Positions 18,521-26,304 of a DNA stretch of 42,520 bases are shown here, in pieces (positions within the stretch are counted from its first letter, which is position 1; each line of letters opens with the position of its first letter). A model generated the notes under the pieces. That model worked only from the letters and a program-made list of their open reading frames with translations. It made no database searches and was not told the DNA's origin. Source of the stretch: an uncultured Clostridium sp. (GTDB lineage Bacteria > Cyanobacteriota > Vampirovibrionia > Gastranaerophilales > Gastranaerophilaceae); assembly GCA_958449715.1 (NCBI GenBank), contig CAUDIU010000006.1:1-42520 (forward strand). The letters run 5' to 3'. A program made the translations under genes and the position numbers.

Positions 18521-19369
18521 ATGAAAATTTCTATTGTTACAGCCAGTTATAATTATCAGGATTATATAAAAGAAACTATTCAATCAGTATTAGATCAGAC
18601 ATATAGTGATTGGGAATTGATTATTGTAGATGATTGTTCCACTGATAATTCTGTTGATGTAATAAAATCATTTAATGATGAACGTATAAAATTATTTATC
18701 AATGAAAAAAATCTTGGACTCAAAGAAACTTTAAAACGAGGAATTGAAAATACTACAGGAGAATGGATTGCATTTTTAGAAAGTGATGATCTTTTATATA
18801 ACAATTATCTGGAGCAAAAAATTAAAATTCTTAAGCAATATGAAAACTTAGGTTTAATTTTTAATAATGTTGAATTATTTGGGGATAATACAAAAATAAA
18901 AAATATTGAGGATACAATCTTACAAAAAACTCAAATTTTAAAATTAAAAAAATACCCATGCAATTTATTCAAAGAATTACTAGATTTTAATAGGATATTA
19001 ACTTTCTCTTCTGTAATGGTAAAAAAAGAATATTTGTTAAATTGTGATTTTAATACCCCTACAGATAAATTACTTGATTGGTGGTTATTTATTCATTTTG
19101 CGAGAGAATATGAAATTTATTATATTCCAGAAAAACTCACAAAATGGAGAATACATACAAATAGTTACATATATAAAAAAGAAACAACTTATTCTTACCC
19201 AATTAATTTGCTTGCATATATTGATATACTAAAAAAAGAAAAAAAATTAGAATTATTAAAATATATTATACCTGTATTTATCAGTTCTTGGTACAGATTG
19301 AAAGTAGGATTATTTCAACATATAAAAGTAAAACTAGGTATTCCATTGAGAGGAACTAAAGAATTTTAA
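18521..19369 (+). CDS. Family 2 glycosyltransferase (GT-A fold)
   Basis: Transfers a sugar from a nucleotide-sugar to a growing surface glycan at the cytoplasmic face of the membrane. The 282-residue protein starts with the GT2 signature ISIVTASYNYQDYIKETIQS and VLDQTYSDWELIIVDDCSTD, then GEWIAFLESDDLL, where ESDD is the DxD-like metal site. WRIHTNSYIY near residue 210 belongs to the acceptor side. No membrane segments are obvious. The acceptor and sugar cannot be predicted. It converges on the RgpF-type gene and their coding ends overlap by 14 bases (19356-19369), so no terminator fits between. It is very AT-rich, like the other glycan genes here. Confidence 0.9.
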   Translation: MKISIVTASYNYQDYIKETIQSVLDQTYSDWELIIVDDCSTDNSVDVIKSFNDERIKLFINEKNLGLKETLKRGIENTTGEWIAFLESDDLLYNNYLEQKIKILKQYENLGLIFNNVELFGDNTKIKNIEDTILQKTQILKLKKYPCNLFKELLDFNRILTFSSVMVKKEYLLNCDFNTPTDKLLDWWLFIHFAREYEIYYIPEKLTKWRIHTNSYIYKKETTYSYPINLLAYIDILKKEKKLELLKYIIPVFISSWYRLKVGLFQHIKVKLGIPLRGTKEF

Positions 19370-20276
19370 CACTTATTAGAAATTGATTAAATTTAATAAA
19401 ATATTGCTTTAAAAATGGTGGTAATAATCCAATAAAATAAAAATAATATTCTTTTATAAGCAATATTATAGATCTGATTTTTGAAATTTTATAATTTGTT
19501 TTACCAATATCTTTTTCTATTAAAGATATTGGGTATTCCGAATTTAATAATATAATGTTTTCCCAATTATCAGATATCGTTAATGTTAAATGCTTATTGT
19601 TCAATATACTTCGTTTTATAAAAGGAATTTTATATTTTTTTACTAAAATTTTCCAAAACGATATCATTACATGATTAAATTTATAAAAAACTTGAATATA
19701 ACTTCCACTTTTAAAACCAGCATTTTGTAATGTTTCTGAAAGTCCAATTTCATAATTAATTATAATATCATTTTTCTTTTCATGATGAATAATCGAATTT
19801 ATAAAATCCGCAAAAACTTTACTTAAAAAAACGTTTTTATTAAACACTAAAAAATAACTTTGTATATGAGGTCTTTCTATAACTTTATATTTATCGTTAT
19901 TTTTAATTAATCCAAAACGATTTTTAGTAATTCCCCAAAAATCACATTTTTTATTGTCCATTTCCGAAAAAACATTTTCAAGTGGATACAAAGGGCCATA
20001 GCAACTGTCATTAGCAAAAATTAATTCATCATAATCTTCTAAATTATCTTGCAAATATAAAAATCCTCTTTTATATGAACCAAAATCATATTCATTATGA
20101 GGCTCATCAATTATTTTATCTGCTAACCCGTTTAGACATTCAGGATTTTCAATATGATTACAAGAGACAAAAACAATAGTTTGTGCAATTTGTTTTAATG
20201 CTTGAATATAATAAATTACGTAGTCATCTACTTGATTATTTTTATCATAATGCGCAAATACTACAGCTCTTTTCAT
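19356..20276 (-). CDS. RgpF-type rhamnan/glycan synthesis protein, copy 1
   Basis: Belongs to the RgpF (rhamnan synthesis protein F) family of surface-polysaccharide transferases: VVFAHYDKNNQVDDYVIYYI, then HNEYDFGSYKRGF and IFANDSCYGPLYPLE. I start at ATG 20276 (306 residues), by analogy with the paralogue; the frame extends eight codons further without support. The first ~125 residues are nearly identical to copy 2 (one substitution, Glu for Lys in FSEMDN), whereas the rest is only about half identical. There is no Shine-Dalgarno; TATAAT ends six bases before the ATG. The last gene of the pair, it overlaps the GT2 gene end by 14 bases. Confidence 0.85.
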   Translation of the reverse strand: MKRAVVFAHYDKNNQVDDYVIYYIQALKQIAQTIVFVSCNHIENPECLNGLADKIIDEPHNEYDFGSYKRGFLYLQDNLEDYDELIFANDSCYGPLYPLENVFSEMDNKKCDFWGITKNRFGLIKNNDKYKVIERPHIQSYFLVFNKNVFLSKVFADFINSIIHHEKKNDIIINYEIGLSETLQNAGFKSGSYIQVFYKFNHVMISFWKILVKKYKIPFIKRSILNNKHLTLTISDNWENIILLNSEYPISLIEKDIGKTNYKISKIRSIILLIKEYYFYFIGLLPPFLKQYFIKFNQFLISVKIL

Positions 20277-20295
20277 AAATTTATTATAACATAAA
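19912..20295 (-). repeat. Direct repeat, copy 1 (5' half of RgpF gene plus promoter)
   Basis: 384 bases that match 20831-21214 at a constant offset of 919 with three mismatches (two adjacent in the FSEMDN/FSKMDN codons, one near the start of the gene). The repeat covers the first ~120 codons and 19 bases upstream of the ATG, including TGTTATAAT. Confidence 0.95.
20277..20291 (-). promoter_or_regulatory. Extended -10 promoter before RgpF copy 1
   Basis: On the minus strand TGTTATAAT (20291-20283) ends six bases before ATG 20276. The hexamer contains the TAA stop of copy 2. The same element stands before copy 2 at 21210-21202. Confidence 0.5.
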
Positions 20296-21195
20296 TTCAC
20301 GATATAATTTAGTAAAAATATTTTTAGTAATTTTAGGTTGAATCCCGATAAAGTAACAAAAATATTTTTTTATTAAAAATTTCAGCTTATTATCTTTTCT
20401 TAATGACTTAATTTGAGTTCTAAAAAGATTTTTTTCAATTATTGCTATAGGATAATTGGTATTTTTTAATAAAACATTTTGCCAATCTTGAATTGTTGTA
20501 ATGTAATTTGTAGGGTCTCTTAATACTGCACATTTTAAAAATGGCATATGACAATATTCTATAAGAGGACGCCAAAATGAAATTAAAATATTATTAAATT
20601 GATAAAATCCATTAATGTAAGAATTTGAAGAAAAACCATTTGAGTGTAATATTTCTGTTAAACCTATTTCATAGTTTAAGATTATTTCATTTTTATTATC
20701 ATAGTGTTGTATTGAACTAATAAAATCTCGAAAAATTACGCTATTATAAACAGCTTTTTTAAATACTAAAAAATAACTTTGGATATGAGGTCTTTTCGTG
20801 AATTTATATTTATCTCCGATTTTAACAATCCCAAAACGATTTTTAGTAATTCCCCAAAAATCACATTTTTTATTGTCCATTTTTGAAAAAACATTTTCAA
20901 GTGGATACAAAGGGCCATAGCAACTGTCATTAGCAAAAATTAATTCATCATAATCTTCTAAATTATCTTGCAAATATAAAAATCCTCTTTTATATGAACC
21001 AAAATCATATTCATTATGAGGCTCATCAATTATTTTATCTGCTAACCCGTTTAGACATTCAGGATTTTCAATATGATTACAAGAGACAAAAACAATAGTT
21101 TGTGCAATTTGTTTTAATGCTTGAATATAATAAATTACGTAGTCATCTACTTGATTATTTTTATCATAATGCGCAAACACTACAGCTCTTTTCAT
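20284..21195 (-). CDS. RgpF-type rhamnan/glycan synthesis protein, copy 2
   Basis: Same RgpF family as its downstream neighbour, 303 residues, starting MKRAVVFAHYDKN. The conserved block YDFGSYKRGFLYLQ and the DSCYGPLYPLENVF stretch are identical to copy 1; after KNRFG the two diverge (IVKIGDKYKF here). That may set a different acceptor or sugar. The final codons Met-Leu-stop of this gene are encoded inside the repeated promoter segment that precedes copy 1, so the duplication junction seems to have fixed its C-terminus. The stop is seven bases before the copy 1 ATG. As in copy 1, an extended -10 sits immediately before the ATG and no ribosome site is visible. Confidence 0.85.
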   Translation of the reverse strand: MKRAVVFAHYDKNNQVDDYVIYYIQALKQIAQTIVFVSCNHIENPECLNGLADKIIDEPHNEYDFGSYKRGFLYLQDNLEDYDELIFANDSCYGPLYPLENVFSKMDNKKCDFWGITKNRFGIVKIGDKYKFTKRPHIQSYFLVFKKAVYNSVIFRDFISSIQHYDNKNEIILNYEIGLTEILHSNGFSSNSYINGFYQFNNILISFWRPLIEYCHMPFLKCAVLRDPTNYITTIQDWQNVLLKNTNYPIAIIEKNLFRTQIKSLRKDNKLKFLIKKYFCYFIGIQPKITKNIFTKLYREFML

Positions 21196-21214
21196 AAATT
21201 TATTATAACATAAA
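20831..21214 (-). repeat. Direct repeat, copy 2 (5' half of RgpF gene plus promoter)
   Basis: Partner of 19912-20295; 381 of 384 bases identical. Outside these limits the two genes fall abruptly to paralogue-level similarity, which indicates recent duplication of, or gene conversion limited to, the 5' half. Confidence 0.95.
21202..21210 (-). promoter_or_regulatory. Extended -10 promoter before RgpF copy 2
   Basis: TGTTATAAT on the minus strand, six bases before ATG 21195; part of the duplicated unit. No -35 consensus at 17 bases, which extended -10 promoters do not require. Confidence 0.5.
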
Positions 21215-21296
21215 ATTATACCTTTAATTTACATTCCATCTCGTTTGTAGTATTATTCAGTTATAGAATAATTAAAATGAGAGGGAATTATAAAAA

Positions 21297-23762
21297 ATGC
21301 AAGTATCATTAAACTGGTTAAACGAATTTGTTGATTTATCTGATATAGAAGTTGAAAGAATCGCACATGAACTTACTATGAGCGGTTTAGAAGTTGAAGC
21401 GGTAGAAGAATTAAAACCAAAATTTACAAACATAAAAACCGTTCAAATAGAAAAAATAGATAACCACCCAAATTCTGACAGACTTCACCTTGTAACGGTA
21501 AATACAGGTTCAGGATTAAAAACAGTTGTCTGCGGAGCTCAAAATATTGCAGAAGGACAAATTGTTCCATATGCATCAGTAGGCTCTCAAGTATTGGATA
21601 GAAAAACCGGTGAAATGTTCACACTTACTCCTGCTGTAATCAGAGGGGTTGAATCTCAAGGAATGCTATGTTCAGCTGATGAATTAGGAGTTTCTGAACG
21701 TAATTATCAAGAAGAAGATGGTATTCTTGTTTTAAATAGAATATTCCCAAATGTAAAAATTGGTGAAAATGCTGAAGATGTATTAGGTTTTGATAAAGAT
21801 TACATTCTAGATGTTGCTCCAACTGCAAACAGAGGAGATCAAATGTCTGTAATAGGTATTGCAAGAGAATTAAGTGCAATTTTTGACAAACCTCTAAAAT
21901 TTTCACCACTTGAAAGTACAAGAGATTTATCAACTGACAATTTCAAAGTTGAAATTATTGATAAAGACGTATGCAAATACTATTCAATCGGAGTTTTGAA
22001 AAACATAAAAATTAAACCATCTCCAGATTGGATGCAAAAAAGATTAATAGCATCAGGAGTAAGAGCAATAAATAACGTTGTAGATATTACAAATTATGTA
22101 ATGCTTGAATACGGAACTCCATTCCACGCGTTTGACTTGGATAAATTGGACGGTTATTTATGTATAAGACGAGCAAAAGAAGGCGAAAAAATTATAACTC
22201 TTGACGGTTCTGAAAGAACTTTGACAAATGACAGCGTTCTTATTGCTGACAAAGATAAAGGTGTATGTCTTGCAGGTGTATTTGGTGGAGAAAATTCTGA
22301 GATTGACGAAAATACTAAAAATGTTGCACTTGAAGCAGCTTATTTCCCATCAGCAACTACAAGAAAATCTTCAAGAAGTGTAGGATACCGCTCAGAAGCT
22401 TCTGCAAGATTTGAAAGAGGTGTTGATATTGAAGCAATCAAACCTGCTTTAATGCGTGCAATGCAATTATTTACAGAACTCGCAGATGCTGAAATTGAAG
22501 GTGTTGTTGAAGCAGGAGAAAACAAACTTGAACCTATTGAAATTACTCTAAGATATGCTCAAATAAAACGAATTTTAGGATGTGAAATTGCTTCTGATAA
22601 ATGTATTTCAATCTTAGAAAAATTAGGATTTAAAAAACTTGGCGGTAATGATGCTGCTGCTAAATTTTTAGTTCCATCATTTAGAGCTGGAGATGTAACT
22701 CGAGAAATTGACTTAATAGAAGAAATCGCTCGTATTAACGGCTATGATAAAATTACACCGACATTGCCAAGCAAAACTCAAACTCCTGAAATTTCTCTTG
22801 AAGAAAAAGTGATTAAAAAAGTTAATGAATTAATGCTTGCATCAGGCTTAGATGAAATAATTACATCATCATTAATTGGAAAACCACTACTTGATAAATA
22901 TATGCAGACTTGTGATGAATCAAAAACTGTAAAAGTTTTAAATTCTGCAAGTGAAGAATGCACAATGCTAAGACAAAATATGGCAGCAAGCGTTTTAAAT
23001 TGCATGAAATACAATTACGATAATGGTCAGAAAATTTTCTGGGCATACGAAATCGGAAAAATTTATAACGTAATTGCGCCAGCAGATGAAAAATCAACAG
23101 GTGTTAAAGAAGAAAGAATTCTTTCAGGAATTTTGACAGGTGAAACTGAAAATTCTAAATGGCAAGTTAAAACTCAAACAGATTTCTTTACACTAAAAGG
23201 TATTATTGAAAAATTGTTTGAAGAACTTGGTGTTACAAAACGAATTAAATTAACTCCTTGTGAAGATATTGACTACATGCACCCATACAGAAGTGCAAAA
23301 GTTAATGTGCTTGGCAAAAACCTTACTTGCATAGGATACTTTGGTCAAATTCACCCACTATTAAAAGATAAATTGAAAATTAAAGGTCAAGATGTATTTA
23401 TGTTTGAAATTAATCTCGATGAAATAATTTCAATTATCAAAGAACATACGGTAAGATACAAAAAATTACCTCAATTCCCTGAAGTTCGAAGAGATTTAGC
23501 TTTTGTAATCAATGAAGAAGTATCATTTGATGATATTCAAAAAGTTATCAAAGGAGCTGTGCAACAAAACATCTTCAAAGGCAGTGAAGTATTTGACGTA
23601 TATCAAGGCGAAAATATTGAAAAAGGTTTCAAAAGTCTTGCTTTCCGCATAAAAATGCAAGATGAAAATGCAACTTTGACAGATGAAGTAATAGAACGTC
23701 AAATGAATAATGTTCGTGCAAAACTTCAAAAAACATATGCAGAAATAAGTTTCCGCGAATAG
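21297..23762 (+). CDS. pheT: Phenylalanyl-tRNA synthetase beta subunit
   Basis: Beta chain of the alpha2-beta2 enzyme that charges tRNA-Phe. The 821-residue protein opens with MQVSLNWLNEFVDLSD, followed by an EMAP-type tRNA-binding domain (about 40-150), the B3/B4 editing module (YGTPFHAFDLDKLDG), the B5 domain (EIDLIEEIARINGYDKI), the synthetase-like core and a C-terminal FDX-ACB domain (LPQFPEVRRDLAFVIN). Length and order are standard. pheS is not adjacent, so the two subunits are encoded apart. The ribosome site GAGGGA lies ten bases before the ATG. A pair of hairpin repeats follows directly after the stop. Confidence 0.97.
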   Translation: MQVSLNWLNEFVDLSDIEVERIAHELTMSGLEVEAVEELKPKFTNIKTVQIEKIDNHPNSDRLHLVTVNTGSGLKTVVCGAQNIAEGQIVPYASVGSQVLDRKTGEMFTLTPAVIRGVESQGMLCSADELGVSERNYQEEDGILVLNRIFPNVKIGENAEDVLGFDKDYILDVAPTANRGDQMSVIGIARELSAIFDKPLKFSPLESTRDLSTDNFKVEIIDKDVCKYYSIGVLKNIKIKPSPDWMQKRLIASGVRAINNVVDITNYVMLEYGTPFHAFDLDKLDGYLCIRRAKEGEKIITLDGSERTLTNDSVLIADKDKGVCLAGVFGGENSEIDENTKNVALEAAYFPSATTRKSSRSVGYRSEASARFERGVDIEAIKPALMRAMQLFTELADAEIEGVVEAGENKLEPIEITLRYAQIKRILGCEIASDKCISILEKLGFKKLGGNDAAAKFLVPSFRAGDVTREIDLIEEIARINGYDKITPTLPSKTQTPEISLEEKVIKKVNELMLASGLDEIITSSLIGKPLLDKYMQTCDESKTVKVLNSASEECTMLRQNMAASVLNCMKYNYDNGQKIFWAYEIGKIYNVIAPADEKSTGVKEERILSGILTGETENSKWQVKTQTDFFTLKGIIEKLFEELGVTKRIKLTPCEDIDYMHPYRSAKVNVLGKNLTCIGYFGQIHPLLKDKLKIKGQDVFMFEINLDEIISIIKEHTVRYKKLPQFPEVRRDLAFVINEEVSFDDIQKVIKGAVQQNIFKGSEVFDVYQGENIEKGFKSLAFRIKMQDENATLTDEVIERQMNNVRAKLQKTYAEISFRE

Positions 23763-23887
23763 GAGCGTAGCCGCTCCATCCAACACCTAGATGGTAGTAG
23801 ACTTTCCGAGTAAATGAGAAAAGAAGCGTAGCCGCTCCACCCGCCACCTGGAAAGTTCGTGAAACTTTCTAAGCAAACACGAAAAAA
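23762..23887. repeat. Two tandem ~61-base REP-like hairpin elements after pheT
   Basis: Unit 1 begins GGAGCG-TAGC-CGCTCC (23762-23777, a 6-bp hairpin) and unit 2 begins at 23823 with the matching GAAGCGTAGCCGCTCC, 61 bases later. Both go on with CCA(T/C)CC, CACCT and an ACTTTC stretch; unit 2 ends with GAAAGTT-CGTGA-AACTTTC (23851-23869). The GC-rich core stands out from the AT-rich surroundings. No T-run follows, so it is not a standard terminator. It looks like a dispersed intergenic repeat family, which needs the rest of the genome to confirm. Confidence 0.7.
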
Positions 23888-23888
23888 T

Positions 23889-23918
23889 TTGTGTAACAAC
23901 TCCAAATAATGCTAAAAT
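23889..23918 (+). promoter_or_regulatory. Candidate promoter of the SH3-like secreted protein
   Basis: TTGTGT (23889-23894), an 18-base spacer and TAAAAT (23913-23918), 22 bases before the preferred ATG. Confidence 0.4.
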
Positions 23919-23940
23919 ACAAAACATACGAGGTATGGAT

Positions 23941-24585
23941 ATGAAAAAATTTTTATTAATACTTGCAATTTTATTATTAATGCCAGTAAAAGGATTTTGT
24001 GAAAATGTTGTTCCTCAGTATGTCAGTATTGAACATACAAATACACTAGGACTATACCAAGCCCCAAGTGAAATCGTTTTATACAAAGAACCTTATGCTT
24101 CTTCAAATATCGTACACAGTATCAGCTGGATTGGCAATAAGATATTTCCAGAAAGCGTTAAGGCTAGCGATTTATTTATAGTATTTTTACCTGAAAAAAA
24201 TCTTGGCTTTTTAGCTGTGACAGATGAAACTGATGAATGGGTTCAGGTAATCTATAATAATTCGACTGGCGCTAAAGGCTGGATAAAAAAAGATGATCCA
24301 TATAGATTTATGAGTTGGATTATGTTTTACAACATGTACGGAAAAAAATACGGGCTTAATTTACTGAAAGAAGCTCCACCAGAAGCAAAAGATTTACACA
24401 CATCAACAGATGACAAATCTCAAATTGTAGGCACAATAAATATGCCTCAAAAGATTAATCTTAATGTAATGCGAGGGAATTGGGCATTAGTAAGCGTAAT
24501 GGATATCGATAGAACTCCCAAAACAGGTTATGTCAGATGGCGCTCAGATAACGGCGTAAAATATTATTTCCCTGCTATTAAATAA
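23941..24585 (+). CDS. Secreted protein, probably with SH3-like domains
   Basis: Exported protein of unassigned function. The ribosome site GAGGT ends one base before ATG 23935 but seven bases before ATG 23941, so I use the latter (214 residues). It begins MKKFLLILAILLLMPVKGFC, a clear signal peptide with likely cleavage near residue 20; the C-E there does not form a good lipobox. The mature part has two beta-rich stretches with SH3b character: YKEPYASSNIVHSI with WVQVIYNN and GAKGWIKKDD, then HTSTDDKSQIVGTI with WALVSVMDIDR and GYVRWRSDNG. This hints at binding cell-wall or glycan material, by analogy only. A smaller exported orphan of similar build lies at 36569. Confidence 0.75.
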   Translation: MKKFLLILAILLLMPVKGFCENVVPQYVSIEHTNTLGLYQAPSEIVLYKEPYASSNIVHSISWIGNKIFPESVKASDLFIVFLPEKNLGFLAVTDETDEWVQVIYNNSTGAKGWIKKDDPYRFMSWIMFYNMYGKKYGLNLLKEAPPEAKDLHTSTDDKSQIVGTINMPQKINLNVMRGNWALVSVMDIDRTPKTGYVRWRSDNGVKYYFPAIK

Positions 24586-24672
24586 AAATTAAAATATCAG
24601 TAACAAAGTTTATACTTTACAATCTGAAAAAAATACTCGACAATAATTTGTGTTTATTGTATTATTGCCGTA

Positions 24673-24711
24673 TTGACGAATAATTACTAACGAATATAAA
24701 TAGAAAAGGAG
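24673..24711 (+). promoter_or_regulatory. rplI promoter and ribosome-binding site
   Basis: TTGACG (24673-24678), a 16-base spacer, TATAAA (24695-24700), then AAGGAG (24706-24711) before the ATG at 24720. A seven-base inverted repeat ACAATAA/TTATTGT lies just upstream of the -35. Confidence 0.65.
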
Positions 24712-24719
24712 ATATAAAA

Positions 24720-25217
24720 ATGCAGGTTATATTGAAAAAAGACGTTCAAAACCTCGGTGAAGCAGGCGATATCGTTAATGTAAAAGACGGTTATGCTAGA
24801 AACTTTTTGCTTCCACAATCTGTAGCTGAAATCGCTACTAAAGGTGCTTTAGAAAACAGAGAAAAGAATTTAGCTAGAATTAAAGCTAAACAAGAAAAAT
24901 TACACGCTGAAGCTTTAGAAACAGCTAAGAAAATCGAAGAATTCGGTAAACTTGAACTTTCAGCTAAAGCTGGTGAATCTGGTAAATTATTCGGTACAAT
25001 TACTACTAAAAAATTGACTGAAGAATTACAAGCTAAATCTGGTATTGAAGTTGACAGAAAAAATGTTTCTTTAAATGCTCCAATCAACAAAGTTGGTGAA
25101 TACACAATGTTAATCAAATTAACTTCAAAAGTTAAATGTGAATTAGCAGTTGTAGTTACAGCTTCTGAAGTATTAAAAGAATCAGTTGAAGAAGTAGCTG
25201 AAGAAACTGAAGAATAG
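24720..25217 (+). CDS. rplI: Ribosomal protein bL9
   Basis: Large-subunit ribosomal protein. The 165-residue chain starts MQVILKKDVQNLGEAGDIVN and VKDGYARNFLLPQ, the diagnostic L9 N-terminal domain; a long connecting helix follows (about 45-80), then the C-terminal RNA-binding domain with SAKAGESGKLFGTITTK. The C-terminal tail is acidic (EESVEEVAEETEE), longer than in many L9 proteins. A strong promoter and ribosome site precede it. The next gene starts seven bases after the stop with only a weak ribosome site, so rplI probably heads a transcript into the UroD/CooC/FolD genes. Confidence 0.97.
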   Translation: MQVILKKDVQNLGEAGDIVNVKDGYARNFLLPQSVAEIATKGALENREKNLARIKAKQEKLHAEALETAKKIEEFGKLELSAKAGESGKLFGTITTKKLTEELQAKSGIEVDRKNVSLNAPINKVGEYTMLIKLTSKVKCELAVVVTASEVLKESVEEVAEETEE

Positions 25218-25224
25218 GCGGCAA

Positions 25225-26304
25225 ATGGTTACAAATTCTAAATTGACGCTTGAATGCTTAGCAATAGGTTCTTTGCCTCATATCAATTTAGAAAATGCAA
25301 TGGAATTAGTAAAAAAAGATTTTAAAAACATTCCATTTTGGCCACAGCTTACAAAGATTAATAAAAACGAAGACATGATTTTTCAATTTTTGGAAAATAT
25401 GCCTTCGTTTTTTATTGATCCAGAAAGCGGAAAAACTTACCTTGAAACAGAAAGCGATAAATTCTTTGAAGATATGGAGCAATTTTTTTGCGATTACGAA
25501 GAAATTATTGCAGATATAAATTCTGAAATTATTGAAAAATATGCAATAAATTACTCTTGTGCATTCCCCGAATTTATAAAAATTATCAAAGAAACAAAAC
25601 CAGCTTTTGCCAAAGGACAAATTGTCGGACCTTTTACACTTGCAACAACATTAGTAGATAAAAATGGCAAATGTGCTTTTTATGATGAAACATTGAAAGA
25701 AATAATTACAAAAACTCTTTCAATAAAAGCTCTATGGCAGATTAAAAATATAAAATCAGCAAATCCTGACACTACACCGATAATTTTTATTGATGAACCT
25801 TCAATTTCACAACTTGGCACTTCTGCTTTTATAACTATTTCAACAGAAGAAGTTGTAGAAATGATAAAAGAAATTTCTGATTTAATAAAAGAAAACGGAG
25901 CAATTAGTGCAATCCACTGTTGCGGAAAATGCGATTGGGATATCCCAATTAGTGCTGGAGTAGATATTATAAATTTTGATGCGTATACTTTTGCTCAAAA
26001 TTTAAGCTTACATAGCAAAAGTATAAAATCTTTCCTTGAACATGGCGGAAAAATAGCTTGGGGAGTAATCCCTACACTTCACCCTGAAGCTTTAGAAAAT
26101 GCAAATTTAGATACAATGCTCTCTGTTTTTGAAAAAGCTGTAAAATATTTGACTGAAAAAGGAATTGATGAGAAAATCATTATAGCAAATTCTTTAATCA
26201 CACCTTCTTGCGGTGCCGGAGCTTTGAGTGAAGATTTAGCTGAGAAAGCAATGGATTTAACAAAACAATTGTCTGATACTTTAAAAGAAAGGTATAAAGG
26301 TTGA
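25225..26304 (+). CDS. UroD/MetE-superfamily protein (methyltransferase-like TIM barrel)
   Basis: 359 residues of the uroporphyrinogen decarboxylase/cobalamin-independent methionine synthase superfamily. It is closer to the MetE/methylcobamide-methyltransferase side: it begins CLAIGSLPHINLENAMELV (the start of UroD-like methyltransferases), has KGQIVGPFTLATTLVD mid-chain, and carries IHCCGKCDWDIPI (near residue 230) with a His-Cys-Cys-Cys set that could bind zinc, then IINFDAYTFAQN and a C-terminal LITPSCGAGALS. True heme-pathway UroD is unlikely because no other heme gene is nearby. Its stop overlaps the next start (TTGA), and folD lies one gene later, so a role in methyl transfer on folate or a corrinoid is inferred. 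Confidence 0.75.
   Translation: MVTNSKLTLECLAIGSLPHINLENAMELVKKDFKNIPFWPQLTKINKNEDMIFQFLENMPSFFIDPESGKTYLETESDKFFEDMEQFFCDYEEIIADINSEIIEKYAINYSCAFPEFIKIIKETKPAFAKGQIVGPFTLATTLVDKNGKCAFYDETLKEIITKTLSIKALWQIKNIKSANPDTTPIIFIDEPSISQLGTSAFITISTEEVVEMIKEISDLIKENGAISAIHCCGKCDWDIPISAGVDIINFDAYTFAQNLSLHSKSIKSFLEHGGKIAWGVIPTLHPEALENANLDTMLSVFEKAVKYLTEKGIDEKIIIANSLITPSCGAGALSEDLAEKAMDLTKQLSDTLKERYKG

Noticed and set aside
19356..21195. Whether the two RgpF-like genes are one gene broken by a frameshift.
   Set aside because: Each is full length with its own start, promoter and intact family core, so they are tandem paralogues.
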